DNA from: Methylotenera versatilis 7
GTDB taxonomy: Bacteria > Pseudomonadota > Gammaproteobacteria > Burkholderiales > Methylophilaceae
DNA length: 64,000 nucleotides
Direction: 5' to 3'
NCBI RefSeq assembly: GCF_000799165.1
Contig: NZ_JUGF01000002.1
Span: 310,001 to 374,000, forward strand
The position numbers and the translations under genes were made by a program. Under the pieces are notes generated by a model. It had not been told where the DNA came from. It worked only from the letters and a program-made list of their open reading frames with translations, and did no database searches. Below, in pieces: positions 1 through 10,215 of this stretch (positions within the stretch are counted from its first letter, which is position 1; each line of letters starts with the position of its first letter).

Positions 1-2679
1 GTTACGTCCAACTTTCACACCTTCGCGCACCAATGGTTCACCACCAGCAATCTGTGCACTTTCGGCATCGGCAGAATCACCCGCTGGATTAGCCAAGGCC
101 TCATCAAAATCAGCGTGCTGGTATTGTACATTTGCAACATCAGCAGGTTTTTCAACCGCTTCCACATCATCTTGCGTTTTTACCTGTACCAGCATCGTCA
201 CTTTAGTCACTTCGCTTTTAACGGTATTTAGCAAACCTTCAAACAATGCAAACGCTTCACGCTTATATTCCTGCTTAGGATTTTTTTGCGCATATGAACG
301 CAAATGAATACCTTGGCGTAAATGATCTAACGCTGCCAAATGCTCACGCCAATGGCTATCAATGCTTTGCAACATCACTGCACGCTCAAACTGGCGCATC
401 GTGTCATTGCTGGCCAATGCTTCTTTAGCTTTGTATGACTCCTCTGCAGCATCAGAAATACGCTCGCGCAAGGTTTCTTCATGTAAATCAGGATTATCTT
501 CCAGCATTTTCTGCAACGGCAAATCTAAACCAGTTTCGGCAATCAGATCTTTTTCCAGACCTGGGATGTCCCATTGCTCTTCCACGCTACCCGGCGGAAT
601 ATGCGTACTGAAAATACTGGCAATCACATCTGCACGCATGGCACTGATGGTTTCACCAATATCATTGGCCTCTAATAACTCATTACGCTGTTCATAAATC
701 ACTTTACGCTGGTCATTTGATACATCATCAAATTCTAGTAACTGTTTACGAATATCAAAGTTTCGGCCTTCCACCTTGCGCTGTGCATTTTCAATCGCAC
801 GCGATACCATGGCGTGCTCAATCGCCTCGCCCTCTGGCATTTTTAAGCGTTCCATAATCGCCGAAACGCGATCGCCAGAAAATATGCGCAATAATTGGTC
901 ATCCAAAGCCAAGTAGAAACGGCTTGAACCTGGGTCACCCTGACGGCCTGAACGACCACGGAGTTGGTTATCCACGCGACGTGACTCATGGCGTTCGGTA
1001 CCGATAATATGCAAGCCACCCGATGCTAATACGGCATCATGTCGCTGTTGCCATTCCGTTTTAAGTTGTGCGATTTTGGCGGCTTTTTGTGCATCATCCA
1101 ATTTTTCATCTAAATTAACCGCGTGAATTGCAGATTCCGGGTTACCACCCAATACAATATCCGTACCACGACCAGCCATATTGGTCGCGATAGTGATTGC
1201 ACCTGGCTGACCAGCTTCTGCCACAATATGTGCCTCACGCTCATGTTGCTTAGCATTTAACACTTCATGTTTTAAGTTCGCTTTGGTCAGCAAGCCAGAA
1301 ATAATTTCTGAGTTTTCAATCGACGTAGTACCTACCAGCACTGGCTGGCCAATGGCTTGGCACTGCTTAATATCCTCAATGACCGCATTATATTTTTCTG
1401 CGGAGGTGCGATACACCTTGTCCATCGCGTCTTTACGCAACATGCTTCGATGCGTTGGAATAACAACGGTTTCCAAGCCATAAATCTGATTAAATTCATA
1501 TGCTTCGGTATCGGCTGTACCCGTCATACCGCTTAACTTCTCATACATGCGGAAATAATTTTGGAAAGTGATGGATGCAAGTGTTTGATTTTCTTTTTGA
1601 ATCGCCACGCCCTCTTTGGCCTCAACTGCTTGATGTAAGCCATCTGACCAACGGCGACCTGGCATTTTACGACCGGAGAATTCATCCACGATCACAATTT
1701 CACCATCATCTACAACGTAATGCTGATCTATTTTGAATAAGTTTTGCGCACGCAACGACGCATAAAGGTGATGCACTAGCGTGATATTAGACGCCTCATA
1801 AAGACTGGAACCTTCAGCCATTAAGCCAGAGCTGGCTAAAATCGCTTCTGCGCGCTCATGCCCAGCTTCACTCATGGTAACTGTTTGAGCCTTTTCATCG
1901 ACCCAAAAATCGCCATCGCCATCTTCAACAGTTTGTGCAGTTAACTGTTTAGCGACTGCATCAATTTGATTATATAAATCGATGCTGTTTTCTGCTTGGC
2001 CTGAAATAATCAATGGCGTACGTGCTTCATCAATTAAAATCGAATCGACTTCATCCACCAATGCATAACTTAAAGAGCGTTGTACACGCTCATCCTTGGT
2101 AAATACCATGTTATCGCGCAGATAATCAAAACCGAATTCGTTATTGGTACCGTAAGTAATATCAGCTGCATAGGCTGCTTGCTTGGCATCATGCGGCATT
2201 TGCGATAAGTTAATACCGACACTTAGGCCTAAAAAGTTATATAACTTGGCCATCCACTCCGCATCACGTTTCGCTAGGTAATCGTTCACAGTGACGACAT
2301 GCACACCTTTGCCTGTAATCGCGTTTAGATAAACTGGCAACGTTGCTACCAAGGTTTTACCTTCACCCGTGCGCATCTCGGCAATCTTGCCTGAATGAAG
2401 CACCATGCCACCAATCAACTGCACATCAAAGTGGCGCATACCTAACGCACGCACACCACCTTCTCGCACCACTGCAAACGCTTCTGGCAATAACTTTTCC
2501 AGGCTTTCACCTTGTTGAAAACGCTGTTTAAACTCTTCGGTTTTTGCCCGCAAAGCTTCATCGGATAAAGCTTGCATGGCGGGTTCTAATGCCAGAATTT
2601 CTTTAACGGTTTGGCCATACTGCTTAACAAGCCTATCGTTACGACTGCCGAAAAATTTTTTAACCAACGTGGATAACAT
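1..2679 (-). CDS. secA: Protein translocase ATPase SecA (C-terminus cut by window edge)
   Basis: SecA is the motor ATPase that pushes unfolded preproteins through the SecYEG channel. The minus-strand frame is open from the ATG at 2679 to the window edge, giving 893 residues. The Walker A motif MRTGEGKT has its lysine at residue 108, as in E. coli SecA. The [19 protein letters not shown] segment, the GTDIVLGG helicase motif and the [16 protein letters not shown] motif follow in the expected order. The visible end reads VKVGRN, which in the family directly precedes the cysteine-rich zinc-binding tail, so only about 15-20 residues should be missing. The start [16 protein letters not shown] matches the family. 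The ribosome-binding site is weak. Confidence 0.97.
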   Translation of the reverse strand, partial: MLSTLVKKFFGSRNDRLVKQYGQTVKEILALEPAMQALSDEALRAKTEEFKQRFQQGESLEKLLPEAFAVVREGGVRALGMRHFDVQLIGGMVLHSGKIAEMRTGEGKTLVATLPVYLNAITGKGVHVVTVNDYLAKRDAEWMAKLYNFLGLSVGINLSQMPHDAKQAAYAADITYGTNNEFGFDYLRDNMVFTKDERVQRSLSYALVDEVDSILIDEARTPLIISGQAENSIDLYNQIDAVAKQLTAQTVEDGDGDFWVDEKAQTVTMSEAGHERAEAILASSGLMAEGSSLYEASNITLVHHLYASLRAQNLFKIDQHYVVDDGEIVIVDEFSGRKMPGRRWSDGLHQAVEAKEGVAIQKENQTLASITFQNYFRMYEKLSGMTGTADTEAYEFNQIYGLETVVIPTHRSMLRKDAMDKVYRTSAEKYNAVIEDIKQCQAIGQPVLVGTTSIENSEIISGLLTKANLKHEVLNAKQHEREAHIVAEAGQPGAITIATNMAGRGTDIVLGGNPESAIHAVNLDEKLDDAQKAAKIAQLKTEWQQRHDAVLASGGLHIIGTERHESRRVDNQLRGRSGRQGDPGSSRFYLALDDQLLRIFSGDRVSAIMERLKMPEGEAIEHAMVSRAIENAQRKVEGRNFDIRKQLLEFDDVSNDQRKVIYEQRNELLEANDIGETISAMRADVIASIFSTHIPPGSVEEQWDIPGLEKDLIAETGLDLPLQKMLEDNPDLHEETLRERISDAAEESYKAKEALASNDTMRQFERAVMLQSIDSHWREHLAALDHLRQGIHLRSYAQKNPKQEYKREAFALFEGLLNTVKSEVTKVTMLVQVKTQDDVEAVEKPADVANVQYQHADFDEALANPAGDSADAESAQIAGGEPLVREGVKVGRN

Positions 2680-2693
2680 GAAGAGACACCGCT

Positions 2694-2711
2694 TTTCCGA
2701 GACCTCGGAAA
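2694..2711. promoter_or_regulatory. Perfect palindrome in the secA leader
   Basis: TTTCCGAGACCTCGGAAA is an 8-base inverted repeat with a 2-base centre, ending 15 bases upstream of the secA ATG. As RNA it could form a 7-bp stem with a GACC tetraloop close to the ribosome-binding region. It could also be a protein operator. No poly-U follows, so it is not a terminator. Its function is not known. Confidence 0.4.
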
Positions 2712-2830
2712 CCTATATTTGAGATTAGATGGAAGTTTGTTTGTATTGTAAGGATATTGGGTAGTTATTTTTTATTTCAATGTCGTTTTTCAATTTAACT
2801 AGTCGTAAAAATGAACTATTAAAATATTGA

Positions 2831-3733
2831 TTATTGGTGTAAATATTTGCGTGGATCAAGTGCATTGCCATTAAGTCTAATTTCGTAATGCAAATGCGGG
2901 CCGGTTGATCGCCCTGTACTGCCCACTTGCGCGACTATTTGACCTTTAACCACGCGCTCACCTGCTTTAACCAACAATTTAGAAGCATGTGCGTAACGTG
3001 TTTCCAAACCTGACCCATGGTTAATTTTAACTATATTACCATAATCGGGTGTACGCTCAGCGCTAGATACAATGCCATCAGCAGCAGCCCTGATATCCGT
3101 ACCCGTATTCGCCGAGAAGTCCAAACCCTCGTGAAAAGCTTCACGGCCATTGAAGGGATCTGCACGCCAGCCATAACTAGATGAGTTAAAAGCAGCATCT
3201 ATCGGACTACTGTTGGGCAACATGTCTTTCAGCACACTTTTCTGTAAAATCTTAGCTTCAATACTACTTAAATAGTCATCACGCTTATTCACTGCTTCCG
3301 TTAACTCTTCTATCGCAACAATCAAATCTGCCTCAGTCATGGCGTGCGACTCCACAAAAGGCCCACCAACACCGCCATGATGTATGTTATTAACGGGTTT
3401 TAAACTGGTAATATTGATGGCTGCACTTTCTTTTTCACCCGCCAATTTTGCCAGTCGCTGACTTTGCGCATCCAATCGCATCATGCGAGCCTGCAGCTCA
3501 CCCAGTTCTCTAGCATAGGCATCCAAATGTACTTGCGAAGAGATAATAGAGCTTTTAATTTGGGGCGGTAGCAGCGCCTTCATACCCTGTTCTTTAATAT
3601 TGCTTGGAGGCGTAATAAAAAGTAAAGTCAACATCACCGGCACTAACACTAAAGACGTAATCAGTACACCAGCCTGAAAAGCCGACAAACTTTTGGCCGT
3701 CGCCAATTTGTTAGAAATTAAAATAATATTCAT
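2831..3733 (-). CDS. M23 family peptidase (LytM-type, membrane-anchored)
   Basis: Probable periplasmic zinc endopeptidase of the LytM/M23 type, acting on peptidoglycan cross-links or serving as an amidase activator. From the ATG at 3733 the protein is 300 residues. It has a short basic N-terminus, one membrane segment (FQAGVLITSLVLVPVMLTLL), a helical region rich in Glu, Arg and Leu, then the C-terminal M23 domain. The metal-site motifs HEGLD and HLHYE are present, as is the SSYGWRADPF segment typical of the family. The open frame continues upstream to a TTG at 3793; the ATG is preferred because it places the membrane anchor near the N-terminus. The gene lies between secA and divergent dciA, a known betaproteobacterial neighbourhood. 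Confidence 0.88.
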   Translation of the reverse strand: MNIILISNKLATAKSLSAFQAGVLITSLVLVPVMLTLLFITPPSNIKEQGMKALLPPQIKSSIISSQVHLDAYARELGELQARMMRLDAQSQRLAKLAGEKESAAINITSLKPVNNIHHGGVGGPFVESHAMTEADLIVAIEELTEAVNKRDDYLSSIEAKILQKSVLKDMLPNSSPIDAAFNSSSYGWRADPFNGREAFHEGLDFSANTGTDIRAAADGIVSSAERTPDYGNIVKINHGSGLETRYAHASKLLVKAGERVVKGQIVAQVGSTGRSTGPHLHYEIRLNGNALDPRKYLHQ

Positions 3734-3854
3734 AAAATAATGGTTACTCACATTTGTTAAGACAATGCATACCTTTAGTGGATATGCATCCAACTTAAGT
3801 CACTAAATCTTATTCATTAGTTTCGTTACAACTGTTTTTTAGCTAAGATTCAGC

Positions 3855-4301
3855 ATGCGCAAAATTGATACGCTTCTCAATCACAATAGCCAACTTAGTG
3901 CTTTGACTAAGAATGTGCAGTCTCACCAACTATTGCAAAAATTTTGGGTGGCTGCAAGCCCGCAAATGCTGAGCAATTTAAGTTTTGTGGGCAGTTTAAT
4001 AAACGGTCAGTTAACTGTTTACGCACACAGCGCAATTGTCGCAAATAAAATCAAACTGACCATCGCTAATCTTTTGACTCAGTTACAAAATCTACAACAA
4101 AGCAACCCTAACTTTAGGGAATGTAAAGTTACTGCAATTGTGGTGAAAGTGCAAGTTAAATCTCACCCCAAAGTGCCAGCAAAACCCATACGCAAACTCT
4201 CCAAAAACGCTTCCAATAGCCTCAAAAAGCTAGCGCTAGATTTAGGTGAATCCCCCTTATCCAATCAACTTAACTCGCTTGCCAGTAAGGTATCGCAATA
4301 A
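3855..4301 (+). CDS. DciA-like DUF721 protein
   Basis: A 148-residue protein of the DUF721/DciA type. DciA recruits the replicative helicase DnaB in bacteria without DnaC. The N-terminal part (about residues 10-110) has the DUF721 pattern: a helix with LLQKFWVAASPQ, followed by GSLINGQLTVYAHSAIVANKIKL, which resembles the usual 'G..L.v...s.a.a..L' strand-helix pattern. The C-terminus is basic and Ser/Leu rich. It is transcribed divergently from the M23 peptidase gene with a 61-base gap from that gene's open frame. The assignment rests on pattern and neighbourhood; the sequence is a diverged member. Confidence 0.72.
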   Translation: MRKIDTLLNHNSQLSALTKNVQSHQLLQKFWVAASPQMLSNLSFVGSLINGQLTVYAHSAIVANKIKLTIANLLTQLQNLQQSNPNFRECKVTAIVVKVQVKSHPKVPAKPIRKLSKNASNSLKKLALDLGESPLSNQLNSLASKVSQ

Positions 4302-4552
4302 AATATTGCGCTAAACAATCAAGCCTGCCATCAGATTAAAACCGCTTGAATCGCCTGTTTTAATTAACTTTACTTAAAAAAATACCCAGCAATCCTTCGG
4401 TTGTCGCCACTGTTTATTAGTGACATAATGCATTCAGTTGTTACAAATTAATTACATTTATTACAACTTGGTTTTTACAAGCTAGTCGCATTATTCTTAC
4501 AGTCATTGATGTCGTTTCAGATTTATCCATAATAAATAGATAGGGAGAAGTC

Positions 4553-6586
4553 ATGTCAGTTGCACTAATAATCGCCATAGCTGCCGCAGTTCTAGCAGTG
4601 CTATATGGTGTCGTAATGAGTAGATGGATTACCAATTTGCCAGCAGGCAACGTGCGCATGCAGGAAATCGCCGGCGCCATTCAACAAGGCGCAGCAGCCT
4701 ATTTAGCCCGTCAGTACAAAACAATTGCTATCGTGGGCGTTGTATTGGCAATTTTAATTGCTGTATTTTTAGGCACGTCTACCGCCATCGGCTTTGTACT
4801 AGGTGCTGTTTTATCAGGTGCATGCGGCTTTATCGGTATGAATGTATCAGTAAAAGCCAATGTACGCACAGCTCAAGCCGCAACCAAAGGTATTGGTCCC
4901 GCGCTTGATGTGGCATTTAAAGGTGGCGCAATTACCGGCATGCTGGTGGTCGGTTTGGGTCTATTAGGCGTGGCTGGTTTTTATTGGTATTTAGGTGCTG
5001 AGGCAAACACAAACTTAGACCCTTTAATCGGTCTGGCATTTGGCTCTTCATTAATCTCCATCTTTGCGCGTTTAGGCGGCGGAATTTTTACTAAAGGTGC
5101 AGACGTTGGCGCGGATTTAGTCGGCAAAGTGGAAGCCGGCATTCCGGAAGATGACCCACGTAATCCTGCTGTGATTGCCGATAACGTAGGTGACAATGTG
5201 GGCGATTGTGCAGGCATGGCAGCCGACTTGTTTGAAACCTACGCCGTTACATTAATTGCCACAATGGTATTGGGTAGCTTATTGATCTCTGATGCAGGTG
5301 CGAATGGTGTGATTTATCCATTAATGCTGGGCGCGGTCTCAATTGTCGCTTCTATCATCGGCTGTTTCTTTGTGAAAGCCTCGCCAGGTATGAAGAACGT
5401 GATGCCAGCTTTATATAAAGGCTTGGCAGTTGCAGGCGTTTTATCATTAATTGCCTTTTACTTCGTCACGCAGTATTTGTTTCCACAAGGTTTAACTGCG
5501 GGCGACTTAACGGTTTCTGCGAATCAACTATTCGGTTCTTGTTTCGTCGGCTTAGCTTTAACCGGTGTGTTAGTCTGGATTACCGAGTACTACACAGGTA
5601 CAGATTACGCGCCGGTAAGACATGTTGCGCAAGCCTCAACTACCGGCCACGCCACCAACATCATTGCAGGTATCGGCATCTCAATGAAATCAACTGCATG
5701 GCCGGTGCTTTCAGTCTGTTTAGCGATTTGGACATCATTCCATTTGGGTGGTTTATACGGCATCGCAATCGCCGCAACAGCCATGTTAAGCATGGCGGGT
5801 ATTGTAGTGGCGCTAGATGCTTATGGTCCGATTACCGATAACGCTGGTGGCATTGCTGAAATGGCAGAGCTACCCAGTAGCGTGCGTGATGTAACCGACC
5901 CATTGGACGCTGTTGGCAACACGACCAAAGCGGTGACTAAAGGCTATGCCATTGGCTCAGCTGGCTTGGCAGCATTGGTATTATTCGCCGATTACACACA
6001 CAAATTAGAAGGTGCAGGCATTGCGGTTAAATTTGATTTAAGTGACCCAATGGTGATTATTGGTTTATTTATCGGCGGCTTGATTCCTTTCTTGTTTGCC
6101 GCTATGGCGATGGAAGCCGTTGGCCGTGCAGCAGGCGCAGTGGTTGAAGAAGTGCGCCGTCAGTTCCGCGATATCAAAGGCATTATGGAAGGCACGGCTA
6201 AGCCGGAATACGGCAAAGCCGTTGATATGCTGACGACTGCTGCGATTAAGGAAATGATGATTCCGTCATTATTGCCAGTGGCAGTTCCCATTGCAGTCGG
6301 CTTATTATTGGGCCCTGTTGCGCTGGGTGGTTTGCTGATGGGCACGATTGTCACAGGTCTATTTGTGGCGATTTCAATGTGTACAGGCGGCGGCGCTTGG
6401 GATAACGCCAAAAAATATATTGAAGATGGCAACCACGGCGGCAAAGGTTCAGATGCACACAAAGCCGCAGTGACTGGCGATACTGTTGGTGATCCGTACA
6501 AGGATACGGCGGGTCCTGCCGTGAATCCACTGATTAAAATTATTAATATTGTGGCCCTGTTAATTGTGCCGTTATTACATATTTAA
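4553..6586 (+). CDS. hppA: Membrane-bound proton-translocating pyrophosphatase, K+-independent type
   Basis: Hydrolyses pyrophosphate and pumps protons across the inner membrane. It is 677 residues with roughly 16 hydrophobic segments, the usual length. The catalytic [11 protein letters not shown] motif and the [21 protein letters not shown] segment are intact, and the C-terminal [20 protein letters not shown] motif is present. The discriminating segment [10 protein letters not shown] at residues 455-464 has Lys459 and Thr462, the pair found in K+-independent H+-PPases, rather than the Ala of K+-dependent enzymes. A good ribosome-binding site (AGGGAGAAG) precedes the ATG. The gene is convergent with soluble ppa and separated from it by a shared terminator. 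In methylotrophs this enzyme is often linked to PPi-dependent phosphofructokinase metabolism (family knowledge). Confidence 0.97.
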   Translation: MSVALIIAIAAAVLAVLYGVVMSRWITNLPAGNVRMQEIAGAIQQGAAAYLARQYKTIAIVGVVLAILIAVFLGTSTAIGFVLGAVLSGACGFIGMNVSVKANVRTAQAATKGIGPALDVAFKGGAITGMLVVGLGLLGVAGFYWYLGAEANTNLDPLIGLAFGSSLISIFARLGGGIFTKGADVGADLVGKVEAGIPEDDPRNPAVIADNVGDNVGDCAGMAADLFETYAVTLIATMVLGSLLISDAGANGVIYPLMLGAVSIVASIIGCFFVKASPGMKNVMPALYKGLAVAGVLSLIAFYFVTQYLFPQGLTAGDLTVSANQLFGSCFVGLALTGVLVWITEYYTGTDYAPVRHVAQASTTGHATNIIAGIGISMKSTAWPVLSVCLAIWTSFHLGGLYGIAIAATAMLSMAGIVVALDAYGPITDNAGGIAEMAELPSSVRDVTDPLDAVGNTTKAVTKGYAIGSAGLAALVLFADYTHKLEGAGIAVKFDLSDPMVIIGLFIGGLIPFLFAAMAMEAVGRAAGAVVEEVRRQFRDIKGIMEGTAKPEYGKAVDMLTTAAIKEMMIPSLLPVAVPIAVGLLLGPVALGGLLMGTIVTGLFVAISMCTGGGAWDNAKKYIEDGNHGGKGSDAHKAAVTGDTVGDPYKDTAGPAVNPLIKIINIVALLIVPLLHI

Positions 6587-6622
6587 TCTATTGTTCAATC
6601 TGCATAAATAAAGTTTTAACGT

Positions 6623-6650
6623 AAAAAAGGCAGCCAAGGCTGCCTTTTTT
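6623..6650. terminator. Bidirectional terminator between hppA and ppa
   Basis: A-run, GGCAGCC stem, short loop, GGCTGCC stem and T-run. The hairpin is flanked by A6 on the left and T6 on the right, so it can end both convergent genes. Confidence 0.9.
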
Positions 6651-6669
6651 ATTGCCCGTAACCAGCTAA

Positions 6670-7218
6670 TTAAAATGCTGGCTTAACAGCCGCATTATTA
6701 TAATTTTCAACGCCAGCTAAAATTTCTTTTCTAGCCGCGTCAATATCGCCCCAACCGTTAATTTTCACCCATTTGCCTTTGTCCAGATCTTTATAATGCT
6801 CAAAAAAGTGTGAAATCATTTCCAAGCGCCATGGTGAGACATCGGCAAGGCTATCCAAATGTCCATACAAGCCACAAACTTTAGGCACTGGCACTGCAAA
6901 AACTTTAGCATCCAGACCAGCTTCATCTTCCATCAATAGCACGCCTAGTGGACGGCAGCGTACAACCACACCAGGAATCAATGGTACTGGTGTCATCACC
7001 AACACGTCTACAGGGTCACCATCATCCGATAAAGTGTGTGGGATATAGCCGTAATTAGTTGGGTATTGCATCGCAGTACCCATAAAACGGTCCACAAAAA
7101 TCGCACCGCTATCTTTATCGACTTCGTATTTAACAGGGTCGCCCTGCATTGGAATTTCGATAATCACATTAAAATCATTGGGTAAATCATTGCCAGATGG
7201 CACTTGGTTTAACGACAT
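6670..7218 (-). CDS. ppa: Soluble inorganic pyrophosphatase (family I)
   Basis: Cytoplasmic Mg-dependent hydrolysis of pyrophosphate to two phosphates. The 182-residue length fits the bacterial family I enzyme. The signature [10 protein letters not shown] is present with its three metal-binding aspartates, preceded by the conserved NYGYIPHTL and followed by [19 protein letters not shown]. It lies convergent to hppA, so the same stretch encodes both a dissipative and an energy-conserving pyrophosphatase. Which one dominates in vivo cannot be read from the sequence. Confidence 0.97.
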   Translation of the reverse strand: MSLNQVPSGNDLPNDFNVIIEIPMQGDPVKYEVDKDSGAIFVDRFMGTAMQYPTNYGYIPHTLSDDGDPVDVLVMTPVPLIPGVVVRCRPLGVLLMEDEAGLDAKVFAVPVPKVCGLYGHLDSLADVSPWRLEMISHFFEHYKDLDKGKWVKINGWGDIDAARKEILAGVENYNNAAVKPAF

Positions 7219-7305
7219 GTTGAATATAGCCTTGAACTAAAAAACGAAATTATACTAGAAGTTTGTAAATGATTTGTTGTACTTAAGTGTGAAGATAAGT
7301 GCAAT

Positions 7306-7578
7306 TCATGTTAATACACGCCGGCACTCCGCGATGATGTCTGTGGGCGTTAATTTCAATGCAAGATACAACAACAAGGGCACAACGACTAATTCATCCA
7401 CCTGCCCGATAAGCGGCAGAAAGTCTGGAATTAGATCAAAAGGCATTAAGACATAACCAATCGCCAGCCATAATAACGCTTTGGCTAGTTTTGGCGTTTG
7501 TGGATGCTGATGCAAACGTTGGTAAAAAACAAACTCGCTTTTAAGACGCGCAGCTATTTGTTTTAATTTTGCAAACAT
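7306..7578 (-). CDS. DUF1232 (YkvA-type) small membrane protein
   Basis: A 90-residue protein with the DUF1232 core YVLMPFDLIPDFLPLIGQVDELVV, the hallmark Pro-x-Asp-x-Ile-Pro-Asp segment of the YkvA family. It has two hydrophobic stretches around that motif and a basic N-terminus. The cellular role of the family is unknown. It sits 18 bases downstream of purC on the same strand, so it is probably co-transcribed with purC. Confidence 0.85.
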   Translation of the reverse strand: MFAKLKQIAARLKSEFVFYQRLHQHPQTPKLAKALLWLAIGYVLMPFDLIPDFLPLIGQVDELVVVPLLLYLALKLTPTDIIAECRRVLT

Positions 7579-7596
7579 ATCAATGTACTAAACCGA

Positions 7597-8511
7597 TTAG
7601 TTGCCTGTTAGCTTTTGACCCGTTAACTTCTCATACGCTTCAAGATATTTTTCACTGGTTTTTCGCGCCACATCGTCAGGTAAGACTGGCGCCGGCGGCG
7701 CTTTGTTCCATTGAATACTTTCTAGCCAATCGCGCACAAATTGCTTATCGTAACTGGGTGGATTGCTGCCGACTTTATATTGCGCTAACGGCCAAAAACG
7801 GGATGAATCCGGGGTTAACACTTCGTCCATCACATGCAGTACGCCATTTGCATCTAAACCAAACTCAAATTTAGTATCGGCAATAATAATGCCTTTAGTA
7901 AGTGCATACTCGGCTGCTTCGCTGTACAGTTGAATCGCGACTTTTGCGACTTTCTCCGCCATCTCAGCACCTATTAAATCAGCGCAGGCTTGCAGGCTGA
8001 TATTTTCATCATGTTCGCCCGCTGCGGCTTTGGATGATGGCGTAAAAACTGGTGTTGGCAATTTTGATGCTTCCTGCAGACCTGCTGGCAAGGTAATACC
8101 ACATACAGTGCCTTTGGCTTTATATTCTTTCCAACCGCTACCAACCAGATATCCGCGTACAATCGCTTCAATCGGCAATGGTTTGAGTTTTTTTACCACT
8201 ACTGCACGGCTTAGGTTTCCTTCGCCCAACTGTGATTTATCTTCAGCATTATCAACAACACTGTGCGGATTTATGCCGGTTAAATGGTTTGGTACAACGT
8301 GCTTGAGTTTTTCAAACCAGAAATTCGCCATTTGCGTCAACATGGCGCCTTTATTGGGTATGCCTGTAGGCAAGATCACATCAAATGCAGACAATCTATC
8401 TGTACTGACCAGCAACATGGTGTCAGCATCAATCGCGTAAATATCACGCACTTTGCCTTGGTGGATTAAATTCAGACTGTTGAGATTGGTTTTGAGTAAA
8501 GGCTGAGTCAT
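7597..8511 (-). CDS. purC: SAICAR synthetase (phosphoribosylaminoimidazole-succinocarboxamide synthase)
   Basis: Catalyses the ATP-dependent joining of CAIR and aspartate in purine synthesis. From the ATG at 8511 it is 304 residues, the length of the longer betaproteobacterial type. Typical segments are [41 protein letters not shown] and [10 protein letters not shown]. The frame extends 10 codons further to a TTG at 8541, which is unlikely because the family starts close to the LLKTNLNSL segment. No strong Shine-Dalgarno is visible for either start. It follows pyk on the same strand. Confidence 0.95.
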   Translation of the reverse strand: MTQPLLKTNLNSLNLIHQGKVRDIYAIDADTMLLVSTDRLSAFDVILPTGIPNKGAMLTQMANFWFEKLKHVVPNHLTGINPHSVVDNAEDKSQLGEGNLSRAVVVKKLKPLPIEAIVRGYLVGSGWKEYKAKGTVCGITLPAGLQEASKLPTPVFTPSSKAAAGEHDENISLQACADLIGAEMAEKVAKVAIQLYSEAAEYALTKGIIIADTKFEFGLDANGVLHVMDEVLTPDSSRFWPLAQYKVGSNPPSYDKQFVRDWLESIQWNKAPPAPVLPDDVARKTSEKYLEAYEKLTGQKLTGN

Positions 8512-8614
8512 TTTGACGTATCTATAAATGTGCAACTGCAATTACACATAAAAATTGAAAGTGCCTTATTATAAATTGCAGCGCTTATTAATGCATATTT
8601 TTAACACATTTATT

Positions 8615-8640
8615 CCGTTAACTTTTTTGCAAGTTAACGG
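8615..8640. other. Strong hairpin just downstream of pyk
   Basis: Perfect 10-bp stem (CCGTTAACTT with AAGTTAACGG) and a 6-base loop, directly after the pyk stop. No T-run follows on the minus strand, so it is not a canonical intrinsic terminator. It may act as a 3' end stabiliser or a poor terminator before purC. Confidence 0.55.
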
Positions 8641-8650
8641 CTAATTGATA

Positions 8651-10078
8651 TTAAAAATCGCCTACTTTAATAATTTTCATTGTATTAGTACCGCCCAAAC
8701 TGCCAATCGGCTCGCCAAATGTCAGCAATACTAAGTCACCAATCTCCACGGCTTTTTGCTGCAATAAAACCTGCTGCATCTCCTGCAAGATCTCATCCCT
8801 GTTTTTGTTTTCATGTTCAATGGGATAAGGATAAACGCCACGGTGTAAAGTGAGTTTTCTGCGTGCAAATTTATCGGGTGATAGCGCATAAATTGGCACT
8901 TGTGCATCTGCACGCGATAACCATTGCGCTGCATTGCCCGATTGCGTCAATGCAGCAATGGCTTTTACTTTTAAATGCTGTGCAGTGTAAATCGTTGCAG
9001 CAGCAATCGCTTCATCCGTTTTAACAAATACCTGGTCTAATTTTTCAACATGAAATTGATTAAAATATTCTTTTTCCGCTTCCCTCACCACTCTATCAAC
9101 CGCTTGCACAGCTTCCAGTGGATATTGCCCAGCAGCAGTTTCGGCGGACAACATGACCGCATCCGTGCCATCTAGCACCGCATTGGCCACGTCTGATACT
9201 TCCGCTCGCGTGGGAATCGAACTGGTAATCATCGATTCCATCATTTGCGTGGCGGTAATCACCAGTTTATTTTGTTCACGCGCCATGCGTATCATGCGCT
9301 TTTGCAAGCCGGGCACAGCCGCATCGCCTACTTCAACACCTAAATCACCACGCGCAACCATAATGGCATCGCTCGCTTCAATAATCGTCTCTAGATGGTC
9401 AATCGCCTCCGCACGTTCAATCTTGGCCACAATACTGGCGGTGCCACCAGCTTTCTTAACCAGGTTTTTCGCCTGAATTATATCTGACGCCGATTTTGGA
9501 AATGAGATAGCGATATAGTCAGCTTCTAAAGCTACCGCAGTGATCAGATCCTGCTTATCCTTTAAGGTCAATGCATCGGCGGATAATCCACCACCCTGAC
9601 GATTAATACCTTTATTGTTGGTCAATACGCCGCCACTTAAAACGACGCAGTGAATTTGATTACCTTTTACTCTATCCACCTGCATGGTAATTCGACCATC
9701 ATCCAGCAGCAGCACAACGCCTTCCGTTACTTCTTGTGGCAAACTTTTATAATCCAATCCCACTTTGTATTGATCACCCAATACACAGTCGGCATCCAAA
9801 ATAAATATGTCGCCAGTCTTTAAGGTAACTTTGCCTAATTCAAACTGACCAATTCTAATTTTTGGTCCTTGCAAATCGCACAGTACACCCACCGGTCGAC
9901 CTAGTTTTAATGCAATTTTGCGCACAATTTCCGCACGCTTGATATGCTCATCGGCAGTACCATGCGAAAAATTAAGTCGCACTACATTCACACCAGCCGT
10001 AATTAACCGTGCAATCATTTCTTCGGAAGTGCTCACTGGGCCTAGCGTTGCTACAATTTTCGTTTTACGTAACATCAT
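8651..10078 (-). CDS. pyk: Pyruvate kinase
   Basis: Converts phosphoenolpyruvate and ADP to pyruvate and ATP. It has 475 residues, the normal size. Visible family features are KIVATLGPVS at the N-terminus, NVVRLNFSHGTADEH, the KIERAEAIDHL active-site lysine region, MVARGDLGVEV, and the TQMMESMI and RAEVSDVANAVLDGTDAVML segments. The C-terminal regulatory domain is complete. Two adjacent ATG codons open the gene; either could be used. Pgk lies upstream on the same strand but is separated by a terminator. Confidence 0.97.
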   Translation of the reverse strand: MMLRKTKIVATLGPVSTSEEMIARLITAGVNVVRLNFSHGTADEHIKRAEIVRKIALKLGRPVGVLCDLQGPKIRIGQFELGKVTLKTGDIFILDADCVLGDQYKVGLDYKSLPQEVTEGVVLLLDDGRITMQVDRVKGNQIHCVVLSGGVLTNNKGINRQGGGLSADALTLKDKQDLITAVALEADYIAISFPKSASDIIQAKNLVKKAGGTASIVAKIERAEAIDHLETIIEASDAIMVARGDLGVEVGDAAVPGLQKRMIRMAREQNKLVITATQMMESMITSSIPTRAEVSDVANAVLDGTDAVMLSAETAAGQYPLEAVQAVDRVVREAEKEYFNQFHVEKLDQVFVKTDEAIAAATIYTAQHLKVKAIAALTQSGNAAQWLSRADAQVPIYALSPDKFARRKLTLHRGVYPYPIEHENKNRDEILQEMQQVLLQQKAVEIGDLVLLTFGEPIGSLGGTNTMKIIKVGDF

Positions 10079-10166
10079 GATGATATGTCTATCTGAACTT
10101 ACTTTGACTTAACAATTAGGGTTAAATTGCAATAAGCTTTACTCATACTAAACTTTACCCAAAATT

Positions 10167-10190
10167 AAAAAAGGGCATAAGCCCCTTTTT
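10167..10190 (-). terminator. Intrinsic terminator after pgk
   Basis: On the minus strand AAAAAGGGGC, a short loop and GCCC followed by a T-run. It separates pgk from pyk, suggesting that pyk has its own promoter in the roughly 90 bases before its ATG. Confidence 0.8.
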
Positions 10191-10215
10191 AAAAAACGTG
10201 CAAAATAGGCTGCGT

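Noticed and set aside
362-2531. Plus-strand open frames at 362-697, 1283-1483 and 2343-2531
   Set aside because: They lie opposite secA, which has a full set of motifs on the minus strand; they have no homology.
4441-4475. AGTTGT/ACAACT inverted repeat upstream of hppA
   Set aside because: Only 6-base arms in AT-rich sequence; likely chance.
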